A model generated the notes under the pieces. The model saw only the letters and a program-made list of their open reading frames with translations. It had not been told where the DNA came from and ran no database searches. Source: DAIDKA01 sp036267975 (GTDB lineage Bacteria; Pseudomonadota; Gammaproteobacteria; Steroidobacterales; Steroidobacteraceae). Taken from it: DNA of 64,000 nt. The stretch's first letter is position 1. Each line of letters begins with the position of its first letter. Where the stretch lies: positions 30,169 to 94,168 of the forward strand of contig DATAVA010000064.1 of NCBI GenBank assembly GCA_036267975.1, in the 5' to 3' direction. Below, in pieces: positions 24,389-33,514 of the stretch. The translations under genes were made by a program, and so were the position numbers.

Positions 24389-25381
24389 ATGGGTACCCTC
24401 GCTTCGCCGCGCAGTTCCGCGGTGCGTTCCGCCATGCGCCGCCGGGTGCTGGGCGGTGCGCTCGCGGGCGTTGCGGGGCTCGCTGCCGGGGCGCTGGCGC
24501 CGCGCCCGAAGCAGGCCAAGGCGGCCGCCTCGGGCGGGAATCCCGAAATCGTTCACACCGCATTGTCCGATTCGCTGCACCTGTTCCAGGGCGCCGGCGG
24601 CAATGTGGTGGCCGCGGCGGGCACGGACGGCGTGCTGCTCGTGGACAGCGGACTCGAGCAGTACGGCGCGGTGCTGCTGGCGAGCGTCGCGGCAGCGACC
24701 GGTGGCCGCAAGGTGCAGCTGCTGATGAATACGCACTGGCATTGGGATCACACCGGCGGCAACGCGCAGCTGGGCAAGGCCGGCGCGAAAATCATCGCAC
24801 ACGAGAACACGCGCCTGTGGCTCGGCACCCGCGTCGATTCGAAATGGGAACATCGCATCTATCCCCCCCAGCCGGCATACGCACTGCCCACCCAGACATT
24901 CTTTTACGGACCTCAGAAGCACAGCTTCGGCGGTCAGGATATCGAGTACGCGATCATGCCGCAGGCCCACACCGATGGCGATATTTATGTGTTCTTTCCG
25001 CGCGAGAACGTCCTGGTGGCCGGTGGCGTGGTCACGGGTGGCAGTTATCCGTTGCCCGACTACTGCACCGGCGGCTGGCTTGGCGGCATGATCGATGGCC
25101 TGAAGACAATTCTGGCGAAGGCGGACGGCCACACCCGGATCGTATCCGGCCTGGGCGCGACCCGCAGCCGCGCTGATGTTCAGGCGCAGCTGGATATGTG
25201 CACGGCGGTGATGGCGAAGATCGGCACGAACTATTTCAAGGGTGGAACCTGGCAGCAGCTGCAGGACTCCAAGCCGACGAGCGAGTTCGATGCGCAATGG
25301 GGCAATCCTGAGCCGTTCCTGCAGATGGCCTACGACGGCGCCTGGTATCACGTCAATGAGATCCGCCGCTATGCGCGTTAA
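24389..25381 (+). CDS. MBL-fold metallo-hydrolase, exported
   Basis: 330 residues. The N-terminus has a twin-arginine-like signal (RRRVLGGALAGVAGLAAGAL). The metallo-beta-lactamase fold begins near LHLFQGAGGNVVA and carries the zinc motif HWHWDHTGG, a later His in MPQAHTDGDIYVF and Asp in the VAGGVVTGGSYPLPDY region. Quorum-lactonase-, lactamase- and hydroxyacylglutathione-type activities cannot be separated by eye. Its 3' end overlaps the start of the DUF1592 gene by 11 bases, so it leads the DUF1592-DUF1552-ankyrin unit. Divergent from the PQQ dehydrogenase, 55 bases between starts. Confidence 0.9.
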   Translation: MGTLASPRSSAVRSAMRRRVLGGALAGVAGLAAGALAPRPKQAKAAASGGNPEIVHTALSDSLHLFQGAGGNVVAAAGTDGVLLVDSGLEQYGAVLLASVAAATGGRKVQLLMNTHWHWDHTGGNAQLGKAGAKIIAHENTRLWLGTRVDSKWEHRIYPPQPAYALPTQTFFYGPQKHSFGGQDIEYAIMPQAHTDGDIYVFFPRENVLVAGGVVTGGSYPLPDYCTGGWLGGMIDGLKTILAKADGHTRIVSGLGATRSRADVQAQLDMCTAVMAKIGTNYFKGGTWQQLQDSKPTSEFDAQWGNPEPFLQMAYDGAWYHVNEIRRYAR

Positions 25382-27824
25382 GGGATTCCTCGCCGCCCTC
25401 GGCCTGGCCGTGCTCGGCTCGGCCGTGCAGGCTGATACGCCCATGACAGCAGCGCACACGCCCGCCTTCAAGGGCGATTGGCACATGCTGCAAACCTACT
25501 GTGTGAAGTGCCATAACTCCGAAGACTGGGCCGGTGGCGTCGCCTTCGACACCATGAGTGCGGCTGCGGCCGGTGATGATGCGCAGATCTGGGAAGAGGC
25601 GATCGTGAAACTGCACGGGGGGCTGATGCCGCCGCCCGGCAAACCGCAGCCGGATCAGGCGGCGCGCGCCGCCTTCGCGCAGGCGGCCGAACAGTTCCTC
25701 GACCAGTACGCTGCTGCGCATCCGAACCCGGGCCACATGGTCCTGCACCGCTTGAACCGCAACGAATACGCCAATGCAATCGCGGACCTGCTCGGCGTGT
25801 CGGTTGATCCGAATGCGCTGCTGCCGCGCGATGACAAGAGCGGCAACTTCGACAACATCGCCGAAGTGCTCAAGGTCTCACCGACCTTCCTCGATCAGTA
25901 TTTTTCGGCCGCCCGCCAGGTGACGGTGACAGCGATCGGCAACCCGCATGCGCGCACCCAGGACAATTTCTTCAATGGACCGCCGGAGCCCCAGGAATAC
26001 CAGTACATGCATGTCGACGGTCTGCCGCTCGGCACCCGCGGCGGCATGCTGTTCAGTCATACCTTCCCGGCGGATGGCGAGTACCGCTTCACCATCAATG
26101 GCCTGGTCGGCGCCGGCTACCTATGGGGTGAACTGGATCCGAACACGCTGATCATCACGGTCGACGGCAAGCGCGTGTTCGAAAACAAGCTCGGGGGTCC
26201 GAAGGACCTGGATGCGGTGGATCTGCAGCAGGCCGCCGGGCTGACGATGATCAATGACCGCTTCAAGAATGTGCCGGTCAACATCCGCGCCGGCGAACAT
26301 CGCATCGGCATCACCTTCGTACAGACCAGTGCTGCAGAGTCCAATGAGATCCTGCACGCCTTCGTGCCGGTGGCCGGCATGGGCCAGCCGGTCAATGGCA
26401 ACTCCACGGGCCCGCGCCTGGCGAATGTCGAGATCAAAGGCCCGATGGTCGCGCAGGGTGTGAGCGAGACGCCGAGCCGGCGCAAGATCTTTAGCTGTTA
26501 TCCGCAGACGGCGGCGCAGGAAGCACCGTGTGCGCGCGAGATTTTGGCGACCATCGCGCGGCGCGCCTTCCGCCGTCCGCTCACCGATTCGGACCTGAAG
26601 GGGGCGCTGGATTTCTACGCGCAGGGACGCAAGGAGGGTGGCAGCTTCGATGCCGGGATCCAAAAGGGCCTGCTGGCGATTCTGGTGAGCCCGAAGTTCC
26701 TGTTCCGCATGCACGAGCCGCCGCCAGGCACCGTGCCGGGCAAGCCGTTCCCGATCAGCGATATCGATCTTGCCTCGCGCCTCTCGTTCTTCCTGTGGGC
26801 GGGGCCGCCGGATGATGAACTCATCAAGGTGGCCGCGGCTGGCGCACTGCACGAGCCGGCGGTGCTGGACGCGCAGGTGCGCCGCATGCTCAAGGATCCG
26901 CGCTCCCATACGCTCGTCACCGACTTCGCCTTTGAATGGCTGAATGTCCACGGCCTGGAACTGGTCGACCCGGATACGAATCTGTTTCCCGATTACACCA
27001 AGGATCTGGAAACGGCCTTCGAGACGGAGATTGAGCTGTTTGTCGGCAACGTGTTCGATTCGGACAGCAGCGTCGTGGACCTGTTGACCTCGAACCGGAC
27101 CTATCTGAACGAACGACTGGCCCTGCACTACCACATCCCCAACGTGCGCGGTGGCGAGTTTCGCGCGGTCACGGTGCCGGACTACCGGCGCGGCCTTCTC
27201 GGCAAAGGCGCGGTGCTGATGGCCACCTCCTATGCGAATCGGACTTCGGTCGTGCTGCGTGGCGCGTACGTCCTGGACAAGTTCCTGGGTACTCCGCCGC
27301 AGGCACCGCCACCGGGGGTGCCGGCGTTCGCCGAGAGTCAGGAGGGAACCGATCAGCTGACCGTGCGGGCGCGCATGGAAGCGCATCGCGCCCAGCCATC
27401 GTGCAACGCCTGCCACGCCATCATTGACCCCATTGGCCTGGCGCTGGAGAACTTCAATGCGCTGGGCCAGTGGCGCGACAAGGACATCGATGCCGGCACG
27501 CCCATTGATGCCAGTGGCAAGCTTGCGGATGGCACGGTGGTCAACGGCGTCAATGCACTGCGCAACCACATGGTTTCGCATGCCTCGCAGTTCGTGGAGA
27601 CGTTCACCGCAAACCTCATGTCTTATGGACTCGGACGTGGTCTTGAGTATTACGACATACCGACGGTGCGGGGCATCGTGCGTGATACGGCCAAGGATCA
27701 CTACCGCTTTTCCTCGCTCGTGCTCGCGATCGTCAACAGTGAGGCGTTCCGCGAGGACGAAATTCCCGTGAAGACTCCCGGCGCGCCCGCAGGTTCGCTC
27801 AGTCACACCGCCGCCAAGTTGTAA
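25371..27824 (+). CDS. DUF1592-family multi-domain c-type cytochrome protein
   Basis: 817 residues from ATG 25371, with signal peptide to about AVQADT. N-terminal haem motif CVKCH (Cys44-His48). It is followed by DUF1587/DUF1592/DUF1595/DUF1588/DUF1585-like modules: LHRLNRNEYANAIADLLGV, the carbohydrate-binding-like segment with YRFTINGLVGAGYLWGELDP, the FRRPLTDSDL core, SRLSFFLWAGPPDDEL, and a C-terminal second CxxCH, SCNACHAIIDPIGLALENFN. Such proteins are paired with DUF1552 proteins across Planctomycetes and Proteobacteria; the reaction is not known. Co-transcribed with the MBL gene upstream and DUF1552 downstream (10-base gap). Confidence 0.92.
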   Translation: MRVKGFLAALGLAVLGSAVQADTPMTAAHTPAFKGDWHMLQTYCVKCHNSEDWAGGVAFDTMSAAAAGDDAQIWEEAIVKLHGGLMPPPGKPQPDQAARAAFAQAAEQFLDQYAAAHPNPGHMVLHRLNRNEYANAIADLLGVSVDPNALLPRDDKSGNFDNIAEVLKVSPTFLDQYFSAARQVTVTAIGNPHARTQDNFFNGPPEPQEYQYMHVDGLPLGTRGGMLFSHTFPADGEYRFTINGLVGAGYLWGELDPNTLIITVDGKRVFENKLGGPKDLDAVDLQQAAGLTMINDRFKNVPVNIRAGEHRIGITFVQTSAAESNEILHAFVPVAGMGQPVNGNSTGPRLANVEIKGPMVAQGVSETPSRRKIFSCYPQTAAQEAPCAREILATIARRAFRRPLTDSDLKGALDFYAQGRKEGGSFDAGIQKGLLAILVSPKFLFRMHEPPPGTVPGKPFPISDIDLASRLSFFLWAGPPDDELIKVAAAGALHEPAVLDAQVRRMLKDPRSHTLVTDFAFEWLNVHGLELVDPDTNLFPDYTKDLETAFETEIELFVGNVFDSDSSVVDLLTSNRTYLNERLALHYHIPNVRGGEFRAVTVPDYRRGLLGKGAVLMATSYANRTSVVLRGAYVLDKFLGTPPQAPPPGVPAFAESQEGTDQLTVRARMEAHRAQPSCNACHAIIDPIGLALENFNALGQWRDKDIDAGTPIDASGKLADGTVVNGVNALRNHMVSHASQFVETFTANLMSYGLGRGLEYYDIPTVRGIVRDTAKDHYRFSSLVLAIVNSEAFREDEIPVKTPGAPAGSLSHTAAKL

Positions 27825-27834
27825 GGGGCAGACC

Positions 27835-29154
27835 ATGTTCATTACCAAGAAGCATCTGAGTCGCCGCACGGTATTGCGTGGCCTCGGCGTGAGTGTCGGC
27901 CTGCCGTTGCTCGAGGCCATGATCCCGGCCGCGACGGCCATCGCCAAGACGGCCGCGGCGCCCAAGCCGCGGCTCGGGTTCATCTACTTCCCGCACGGCG
28001 CCGTCATGGACAAGTGGACGCCCAAGACGGATGGCGCGAATTTTGACTTCCCGGAAATCATCGCCTCGCTCAAGCCTTATCAGAAGCATCTGACCGTGAT
28101 CACCGGGCTGGAGAACAAGTCCGCGATTGCGGCGCCCGTGCATGCGATCACGCCGGGCACCTGGTTGTCCTGCGTACCACCGCGCATCAGTCACGATCCC
28201 TACGGTGGCATCACGATCGATCAGATCGCGGCACAGAAAATCGGCCAGGACACGGCGATGCCGTCGCTGGAGGTCGGGACCGAGGAGCGGGGTGGCGAGG
28301 GCTCGTGCGACCGCAACTACGGCTGCAGCTATGGCAAGACCATCGCCTTCAGTTCACCGTCCACACCGCTCCCCATGGAACACAATCCGCGCAAGGTGTT
28401 TCAGCAACTGTTCGGCCAGGGCGACACCGCGGATGAGCGCGCCTCGCTGCTGCGCGAGAATGCCAGCATCATCGATCTGGTGCGCAGCGATGCCGCGGAC
28501 CTCTCGCGCACGCTCGGCGCCCGCGACAAGGTCATGCTGTCGGACTATCTGGACCAGGTGCAGGAAATCCAGCGCCGGCTGGAGAAGATGGAACACCAGG
28601 ACATGGGGCAGATGCAGATCCCGGACGCGCCCGCCGGCATTCCGGCGGCGTTCGATGAGCATATGCACATGATGTACGAGCTGATCGCGCTGGCGTACCA
28701 GGCGAATCTGACGCGCGTTGCCAGCATGATGGTGGCCGCAGAAGTCAGCAATCAGCCCTATACCTTCATAGGCGTAAACGACGCCTTTCACCCGCTGTCG
28801 CATCACGCGAATGACCCGGCAAAGATGACGCGTCTCGCCAAGGTGCAGGCCTTCAACACTTCGATGTTCGCCAAATTCATCAAGCGGCTGGCGGAACTGC
28901 CGGATGGCGAGGGCTCGATGCTGGACAACTCGATCATTCTGTTCGGCAGCAACATGAGCAACAGCAATCTGCACGATCACTATCCGCTGCCGACGGCGAT
29001 CCTCGGCCTGGGTGGCGGCAGACTCAAGGGCAACCAGCACCTGCGGTATCCGGATCGCACCCCGATCGCCAACCTGCATGTGGCACTGCTCAACAAGGCG
29101 GGCATACCCACCGAGAAGTTCGGCGACAGCACCGGCCAGCTCACGGAGATCTGA
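27835..29154 (+). CDS. DUF1552 family protein with Tat signal
   Basis: 439 residues. Twin-arginine signal near the start, SRRTVLRGLGVSVGLPLLEA, so the folded protein is exported. The rest matches DUF1552: RLGFIYFPHGAVMDKWTP, TVITGLENKSA, PSLEVGTEERGGEGSCDRNY, LSDYLDQVQEIQRRLE, and the C-terminal NSIILFGSNMSNSNLHDHYP with metal-binding His/Asp character and GNQHLRYP. The family belongs to the alkaline phosphatase/sulfatase-like DUF1501 group. Always adjacent to DUF1592 proteins. The ankyrin gene begins 5 bases downstream. Confidence 0.92.
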   Translation: MFITKKHLSRRTVLRGLGVSVGLPLLEAMIPAATAIAKTAAAPKPRLGFIYFPHGAVMDKWTPKTDGANFDFPEIIASLKPYQKHLTVITGLENKSAIAAPVHAITPGTWLSCVPPRISHDPYGGITIDQIAAQKIGQDTAMPSLEVGTEERGGEGSCDRNYGCSYGKTIAFSSPSTPLPMEHNPRKVFQQLFGQGDTADERASLLRENASIIDLVRSDAADLSRTLGARDKVMLSDYLDQVQEIQRRLEKMEHQDMGQMQIPDAPAGIPAAFDEHMHMMYELIALAYQANLTRVASMMVAAEVSNQPYTFIGVNDAFHPLSHHANDPAKMTRLAKVQAFNTSMFAKFIKRLAELPDGEGSMLDNSIILFGSNMSNSNLHDHYPLPTAILGLGGGRLKGNQHLRYPDRTPIANLHVALLNKAGIPTEKFGDSTGQLTEI

Positions 29155-29174
29155 GTTAAGTGCGTTCCCGATCA

Positions 29175-30662
29175 ATGAGAGTCCGGACCTTGGCGGCAGT
29201 GGCGGCGCTGTGCTGGGGTGCAACGGTGGCGCAGGCGGCGGATTCGTTGCCCGAGGTGGCCGCGGCGGGTGATTCTGCCGCAGCGATTGCGCTCGTTGAT
29301 GGCAAGGCCGATGTCAATGCGCGCCAGGACGATGGCACCACCGCGTTGCACTGGGCCGCGTATCACGATGACCTGCCGCTGCTGCGGCGTTTGCTCAAGG
29401 CCGGCGCCAGGGCGAACGTGGCCAACGATTACGGTTCCACGCCGCTGGCCGAAGCCGCCGAGCGGGCTGATCCGGAAGCGCTGCGATTGCTGCTGGATGC
29501 CGGCGCGAATGTCGAATCACCGAATGCGGATGGACAGACCGCGCTCATGACGGTGGCGCGCACGGATATGGTCGAGGCCGCCAAGGTCCTCGTGGCTCAC
29601 GGCGCCGATGTCAACGCCACCGAGAAGTGGCGCGGCCAGACGGCGCTGATGTGGGCCAGCGCGCAAGGTCGTGCCGCCATGGTGCGATTCCTGATTTCAC
29701 ATGGCGCTGAGGTCAATGCCCGCGAGACGGTGCGTGAGTGGCCGCGTCGCGTGACCGCCGAGCCGCGCCCGCAGAACCGGCCGCTGGGCGGGCTCACGGC
29801 GCTGCTGTTCGCGGCTCGCGAAGGCTGTGCGGCCTGTGCTGCCGATCTGGTCAGGGCGCACGCCGACATCGATCTGGCCGATCCGGAAGGGATCACACCC
29901 CTGATCATGGCCACTCTCAACGCTCAGTTCGATACGGCCGCGGTGCTCATCAAAGCGGGCGCCAATGTGAACGCCTGGGATATGTGGGGACGCGCGCCGC
30001 TGTACAGCGCGGTCGACTACAACACGACGCCACGCGGCGGTCGTCCTGACCGGCCCTCTTCGGACCAGACCACGGCGCTGCAGGTGATCGACATGCTGCT
30101 CAAGGCCGGCGCCAATCCGGATATGCAGCTGAAACTTTTTCCGCCGTATCGCTCGCTCGGCCAGGATCGGGGTGGCGACGGCATGCTGACCGTCGGTACG
30201 ACGCCGCTGATCCGTGCCGCCAAGGCCGGCGACAGCCCATCGATCCAGCTGTTGCTGGCCCACGGCGCCCGGCCTGATCTGCCGAATTCGCTGGGGATAA
30301 CGCCGCTGATGGCCGCGGCAGGCATTGGTTCGACCACGATCGACATTCGCGCCCGCTTCCGCAACGAACAGAAGTGCATGACAGCCGCGAAGCTGCTGCT
30401 GGTGAAGGGCGTAGACGTCAATGCGGTCAACAACAACGGCCAGACCGCGCTGTTCGGGGCCGCCCAGGCAGGGTGGAATGGTTTTGTGCAGCTTCTGGCC
30501 GATCATGGGGCCATGCTCGCGCCCAAGGATCGTTTCGGCAGTACGCCTGTGGATTTCGCCGCGGGCAAGGTCGGCACCTCGGGCCGCCCCGGTGTAGGTG
30601 GCGGTGGGGAAGTTCACAAGGACACCGTCGCGCTTTTGACGAAGCTGGCGAGCAAATCCTAG
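29175..30662 (+). CDS. Secreted ankyrin-repeat protein
   Basis: About 495 residues from ATG 29175 (a GTG at 29160 is the alternative start). Signal peptide (LAAVAALCWGATVAQAA), then about nine ankyrin repeats of the form GTTALHWAAYHDDLPLLRRL, GSTPLAEAAERADPEALRLL, and TALMWASAQGRAAMVRFLIS, interrupted by longer loops (about 180-200 and 290-330). Ankyrin domains bind proteins, so this is probably a periplasmic scaffold or inhibitor for the DUF1592/DUF1552 pair; direct evidence is only co-location in the same operon. Confidence 0.9.
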   Translation: MRVRTLAAVAALCWGATVAQAADSLPEVAAAGDSAAAIALVDGKADVNARQDDGTTALHWAAYHDDLPLLRRLLKAGARANVANDYGSTPLAEAAERADPEALRLLLDAGANVESPNADGQTALMTVARTDMVEAAKVLVAHGADVNATEKWRGQTALMWASAQGRAAMVRFLISHGAEVNARETVREWPRRVTAEPRPQNRPLGGLTALLFAAREGCAACAADLVRAHADIDLADPEGITPLIMATLNAQFDTAAVLIKAGANVNAWDMWGRAPLYSAVDYNTTPRGGRPDRPSSDQTTALQVIDMLLKAGANPDMQLKLFPPYRSLGQDRGGDGMLTVGTTPLIRAAKAGDSPSIQLLLAHGARPDLPNSLGITPLMAAAGIGSTTIDIRARFRNEQKCMTAAKLLLVKGVDVNAVNNNGQTALFGAAQAGWNGFVQLLADHGAMLAPKDRFGSTPVDFAAGKVGTSGRPGVGGGGEVHKDTVALLTKLASKS

Positions 30663-30737
30663 CTCGCGTCAACGGCGGCCGCGGCTGCCACGTTGCTGTA
30701 GTCTAGGAGTATCAGATCCTTCGCTACGGGCATTCTT

Positions 30738-31355
30738 ATGAGCCAAGCAATCGCCACACGCCATCCCGTCCGTCATGCCGTCGTGCGCATTGGTGCCGTG
30801 CTCGCATTGGCGGTTGGCATAGGAACGGGCGCCGCCCAGGCCTCGGACACGGCCGGCGTGCCGGCACTTTCGGTGGCCGCGCCGGCGGCGCACTGGGTCG
30901 AGCGCAAACTCGATTTCACGTATATGGGCTTCACGGACAAGTTTACCTGCGATGGTCTGCGCGATACGGTCCGCGAAGCATTGCTGGCCCTGGGTGCCCG
31001 CAAGAAGGACTTCACGATTCAGGAGCGCGGCTGTACCCACCTCAATGGCGTCGAACCGAGCCCCGCAGTTGCCGCGACCTTCTCGGTGCTGGTGCCGTTG
31101 ACGCCCGATGATATCGGCAAGGTGGGCAACAGCGCATCGCAGCCGACGCAATGGCACAGCGTCGATCTGGTGAGATTAACCAGCGCCGGAGTCAATTCGG
31201 TGCCGTGTGAACTGCTCGAACAGCTGAAGAACAAGGCGCTGCCGCTGTTCACCACCCGCAATCTGAAGTACCGCTCGTCCTGCTTTCCGCACCAAGTTTC
31301 GCTGGGGGATATTGATTTCAGCGTGGATGTGCTGCGTCCCGCGGCTGCTCCCTAG
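30738..31355 (+). CDS. Hypothetical secreted protein
   Basis: 205 residues. Signal peptide (LALAVGIGTGAAQASD). The mature part is a compact alpha/beta region with four Cys (FTCDGL, RGCTHL, PCELLE, SSCFP) and no motif I recognise. It follows the ankyrin gene by 75 bases but may be independent; its end overlaps the end of the leftward RDD gene by 4 bases. Similar short periplasmic proteins are found near quinoprotein loci; function unknown. Confidence 0.65.
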   Translation: MSQAIATRHPVRHAVVRIGAVLALAVGIGTGAAQASDTAGVPALSVAAPAAHWVERKLDFTYMGFTDKFTCDGLRDTVREALLALGARKKDFTIQERGCTHLNGVEPSPAVAATFSVLVPLTPDDIGKVGNSASQPTQWHSVDLVRLTSAGVNSVPCELLEQLKNKALPLFTTRNLKYRSSCFPHQVSLGDIDFSVDVLRPAAAP

Positions 31356-33007
31356 ACCAGGGGATTTGATTTCGGCACCCGGACGACAATGGTTCCGGCC
31401 AGCTTGTCGTGCCAGGCCTGCTTGCCGGGGTCGATGCCGATGCAGAAGAATCCCAGTCCCAGCGCGCATAACGACAGGATGCAGCCCAGGGCCCGCACGC
31501 ACACCGTCGGCCAGTCAAGTGGTCGCGAGTCCAGCCGCACGACGTGCAGGTCGAAGACAATGCCGCCGATGGTGGTGCCCCTGACCTTCCACATCACGGC
31601 GCCATAGACCGCCAGGGCGAGCAGGAAGAGACGGTGTTCTCCATACCCGCCCGGCCAGTCCAGCAGCAGCCGCACGACCACGCCCACAATGATGGCGTCG
31701 ATGAACAATGCGCCCATGCGTGGCCAGAATCCGGGGCGTGGCAGGGTGGTCAGGGGCAGCGGTGCCGCGGGTTCCGGCGCAGCGGCCGCACTGGCCGCGT
31801 GCGGCTCATTGGTTTGCGCCGCCGCGGCCGCGGCGTCAGTGCCAGCAGTGGGGCCGCGTGCCGGACCGTTCGGCGCCGTGCCAGCGGTGCGATTGCGCCG
31901 CATCAGGTTCAAGAGCGCATAGAGCACTGCACCGTAGCCGATCATGCTCAACAGGATGAACACCACGAAGCCCACGATCGGCACCAGGTACGCGAGCATC
32001 ACCACGATGCCACCGACCAGCACGGCGATAGCAGGATGCACCGGCGTGTGACCCTGGCGCAGGCCCAGGCAACGACCGCCAATCCAGCCCAGCACCGTGG
32101 CCTTGCCGAATACCCCGGCGACGAACAGCGTGACCAGGAAGATCGGAATCAGCGGAATGCCGATCAGCGTGATCGCCAGCAGCACCAGCATCAGCGGCGT
32201 GAGCAGCACGGCCAGGATGGCGGTGATCAGGCTCTTGCCGGGATTGTCGTTCAGGATCGTGATGCAGTGCTGCGCGGCATCGCGGAACAGCAGCGCGAGG
32301 ATGACGTAGACGGCAAGCAGGGCCAGCGACATCGTCCACAGCCAGCGCAGGCCGCTGCCGATCACCAGCGGGCGGCCGACCATCAGGCCGTGGCCCACCC
32401 AGTTGCGGATGCCTTCGGCGGTGGTGAAGTTTTCCGGCAGGATGCGCTCCATGCCCTGATCGACGATCGCTGCCGGGTCCTGGTTCACGGTACCCAGCAC
32501 GCTGACCACATGGCCATGCACATGGGCGTGCGGCCCGAGTTCCACATTGCCGAGCACGGCGACGACGTCGCGGCCGACCTCGCCGTCGACTGAAACATTG
32601 CCGAGTACGGCGACTGCGCTGCCGCCGGTGGGACCCTTGTCGGTGGTGCTGCCGAAGACCGAGACGACATCCTGGTTGGCCGTGCCGTAATTGCTCGCCG
32701 AGCCGAATACCGCCACGACCGAGTCTCTCTGGACACCTTCGGGCACGGTGACATCGTGGCCGACCGAAACCAGATCGTTGCCTCGATGGCGAAAATTCCC
32801 ACGCCCGTTGTACCGGTCCCGGCGATACGCGTAGCCGTCCCAATTCTGCGCATCGTCATCCCCAGGTGCCGATGAGTCCGCATCAGGCGCTGCTGTGCCC
32901 GCGGCGCCTGGAGGTGCCGCCGCGGCCGGCAGCGCCGTGGTCGCCGCCAGGCACGCAGCCAGCAGCACCGACAGCAGGGCAGAGCGGGTCGAAGTGATGA
33001 TGGTCAT
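31352..33007 (-). CDS. Membrane protein with bactofilin-like N-domain and C-terminal RDD domain
   Basis: 551 residues. Signal/anchor near the start, then residues about 80-185 form a repetitive beta region of the kind seen in polymer-forming or adhesin-like proteins (VPEGVQRDSVVAVFGSASNY, GNVSVDGEVGRDVVAVLGNV, GNVELGPHAHVHGHVVSVLG). Four to five membrane segments follow, then an Ala/Thr-rich linker and a C-terminal RDD domain (PRMGALFIDAIIVGVVVRLL, VRGTTIGGIVFDLHVVRLD). The RDD family has roles in ion exchange in some bacteria. It is the third gene of an ECF sigma/anti-sigma operon, so it is probably made under control of that sigma factor. Confidence 0.85.
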   Translation of the reverse strand: MTIITSTRSALLSVLLAACLAATTALPAAAAPPGAAGTAAPDADSSAPGDDDAQNWDGYAYRRDRYNGRGNFRHRGNDLVSVGHDVTVPEGVQRDSVVAVFGSASNYGTANQDVVSVFGSTTDKGPTGGSAVAVLGNVSVDGEVGRDVVAVLGNVELGPHAHVHGHVVSVLGTVNQDPAAIVDQGMERILPENFTTAEGIRNWVGHGLMVGRPLVIGSGLRWLWTMSLALLAVYVILALLFRDAAQHCITILNDNPGKSLITAILAVLLTPLMLVLLAITLIGIPLIPIFLVTLFVAGVFGKATVLGWIGGRCLGLRQGHTPVHPAIAVLVGGIVVMLAYLVPIVGFVVFILLSMIGYGAVLYALLNLMRRNRTAGTAPNGPARGPTAGTDAAAAAAQTNEPHAASAAAAPEPAAPLPLTTLPRPGFWPRMGALFIDAIIVGVVVRLLLDWPGGYGEHRLFLLALAVYGAVMWKVRGTTIGGIVFDLHVVRLDSRPLDWPTVCVRALGCILSLCALGLGFFCIGIDPGKQAWHDKLAGTIVVRVPKSNPLV

Positions 33008-33022
33008 GGAGCTTCCGTCTGT

Positions 33023-33514
33023 TTAGCGATTGGGCAGCGGCGCCTGCAGCAGCCGGTAGCCGAATACGATCAGATAAAACAAGGCGACGTACGCGACCGC
33101 GCACAGCGCGAGGCCCCCATACCACACATCGTCCGGCAGGCTGCCGGCGATGGTTTGCGTGAGGCGGTGAAATATGGCGAGTACGCTCAGCGTGGCGTGC
33201 AGATCGGCCGCCGGCTGCTGCAGCAGCGCGACGGGATGATCGATCACGGCATGAAATTTCGCGGGGCTTGCGGGCCGGCCCAGCACCATCGCCGCCGCCG
33301 CGAGGACGCCGGTGATGCCAAAGGCAAACTGTGCGAGCAGCGGCCATTCCATGACGCGCCGCCGCCACCACGGCGCCCGTGCGGCACGCTCGATGCCGCT
33401 CCATACCTGGGCTTCAATGTCCTGCGGCGCCGTGAATTGCGCGGTGCCGTCGAGTACGCGGCCGATGCGCTGTTCGAGCGCATCGCGCACGTCGTTGCCG
33501 GGATCACGATTCAT
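33023..33514 (-). CDS. Membrane anti-sigma-like protein
   Basis: 163 residues from ATG 33514, preceded by AGGAGAG; a GTG at 33520 is less likely. Residues 1-55 are cytosolic (NDVRDALEQRIGRVLDGTAQ, PQDIEAQVWSGIERAARAPW) and two membrane segments follow (LLAQFAFGITGVLAAAAMVL, LALCAVAYVALFYLIVFGY). The order and 11-base overlap with the ECF sigma gene point to an anti-sigma factor, though no canonical ZAS zinc motif is seen. Confidence 0.75.
   Translation of the reverse strand: MNRDPGNDVRDALEQRIGRVLDGTAQFTAPQDIEAQVWSGIERAARAPWWRRRVMEWPLLAQFAFGITGVLAAAAMVLGRPASPAKFHAVIDHPVALLQQPAADLHATLSVLAIFHRLTQTIAGSLPDDVWYGGLALCAVAYVALFYLIVFGYRLLQAPLPNR

Noticed and set aside
26121..27983. 620-codon minus-strand frame antisense to the DUF1592 gene
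   Set aside because: Antisense shadow; no motif or ribosome binding site, and the DUF1592 domains account for the region.
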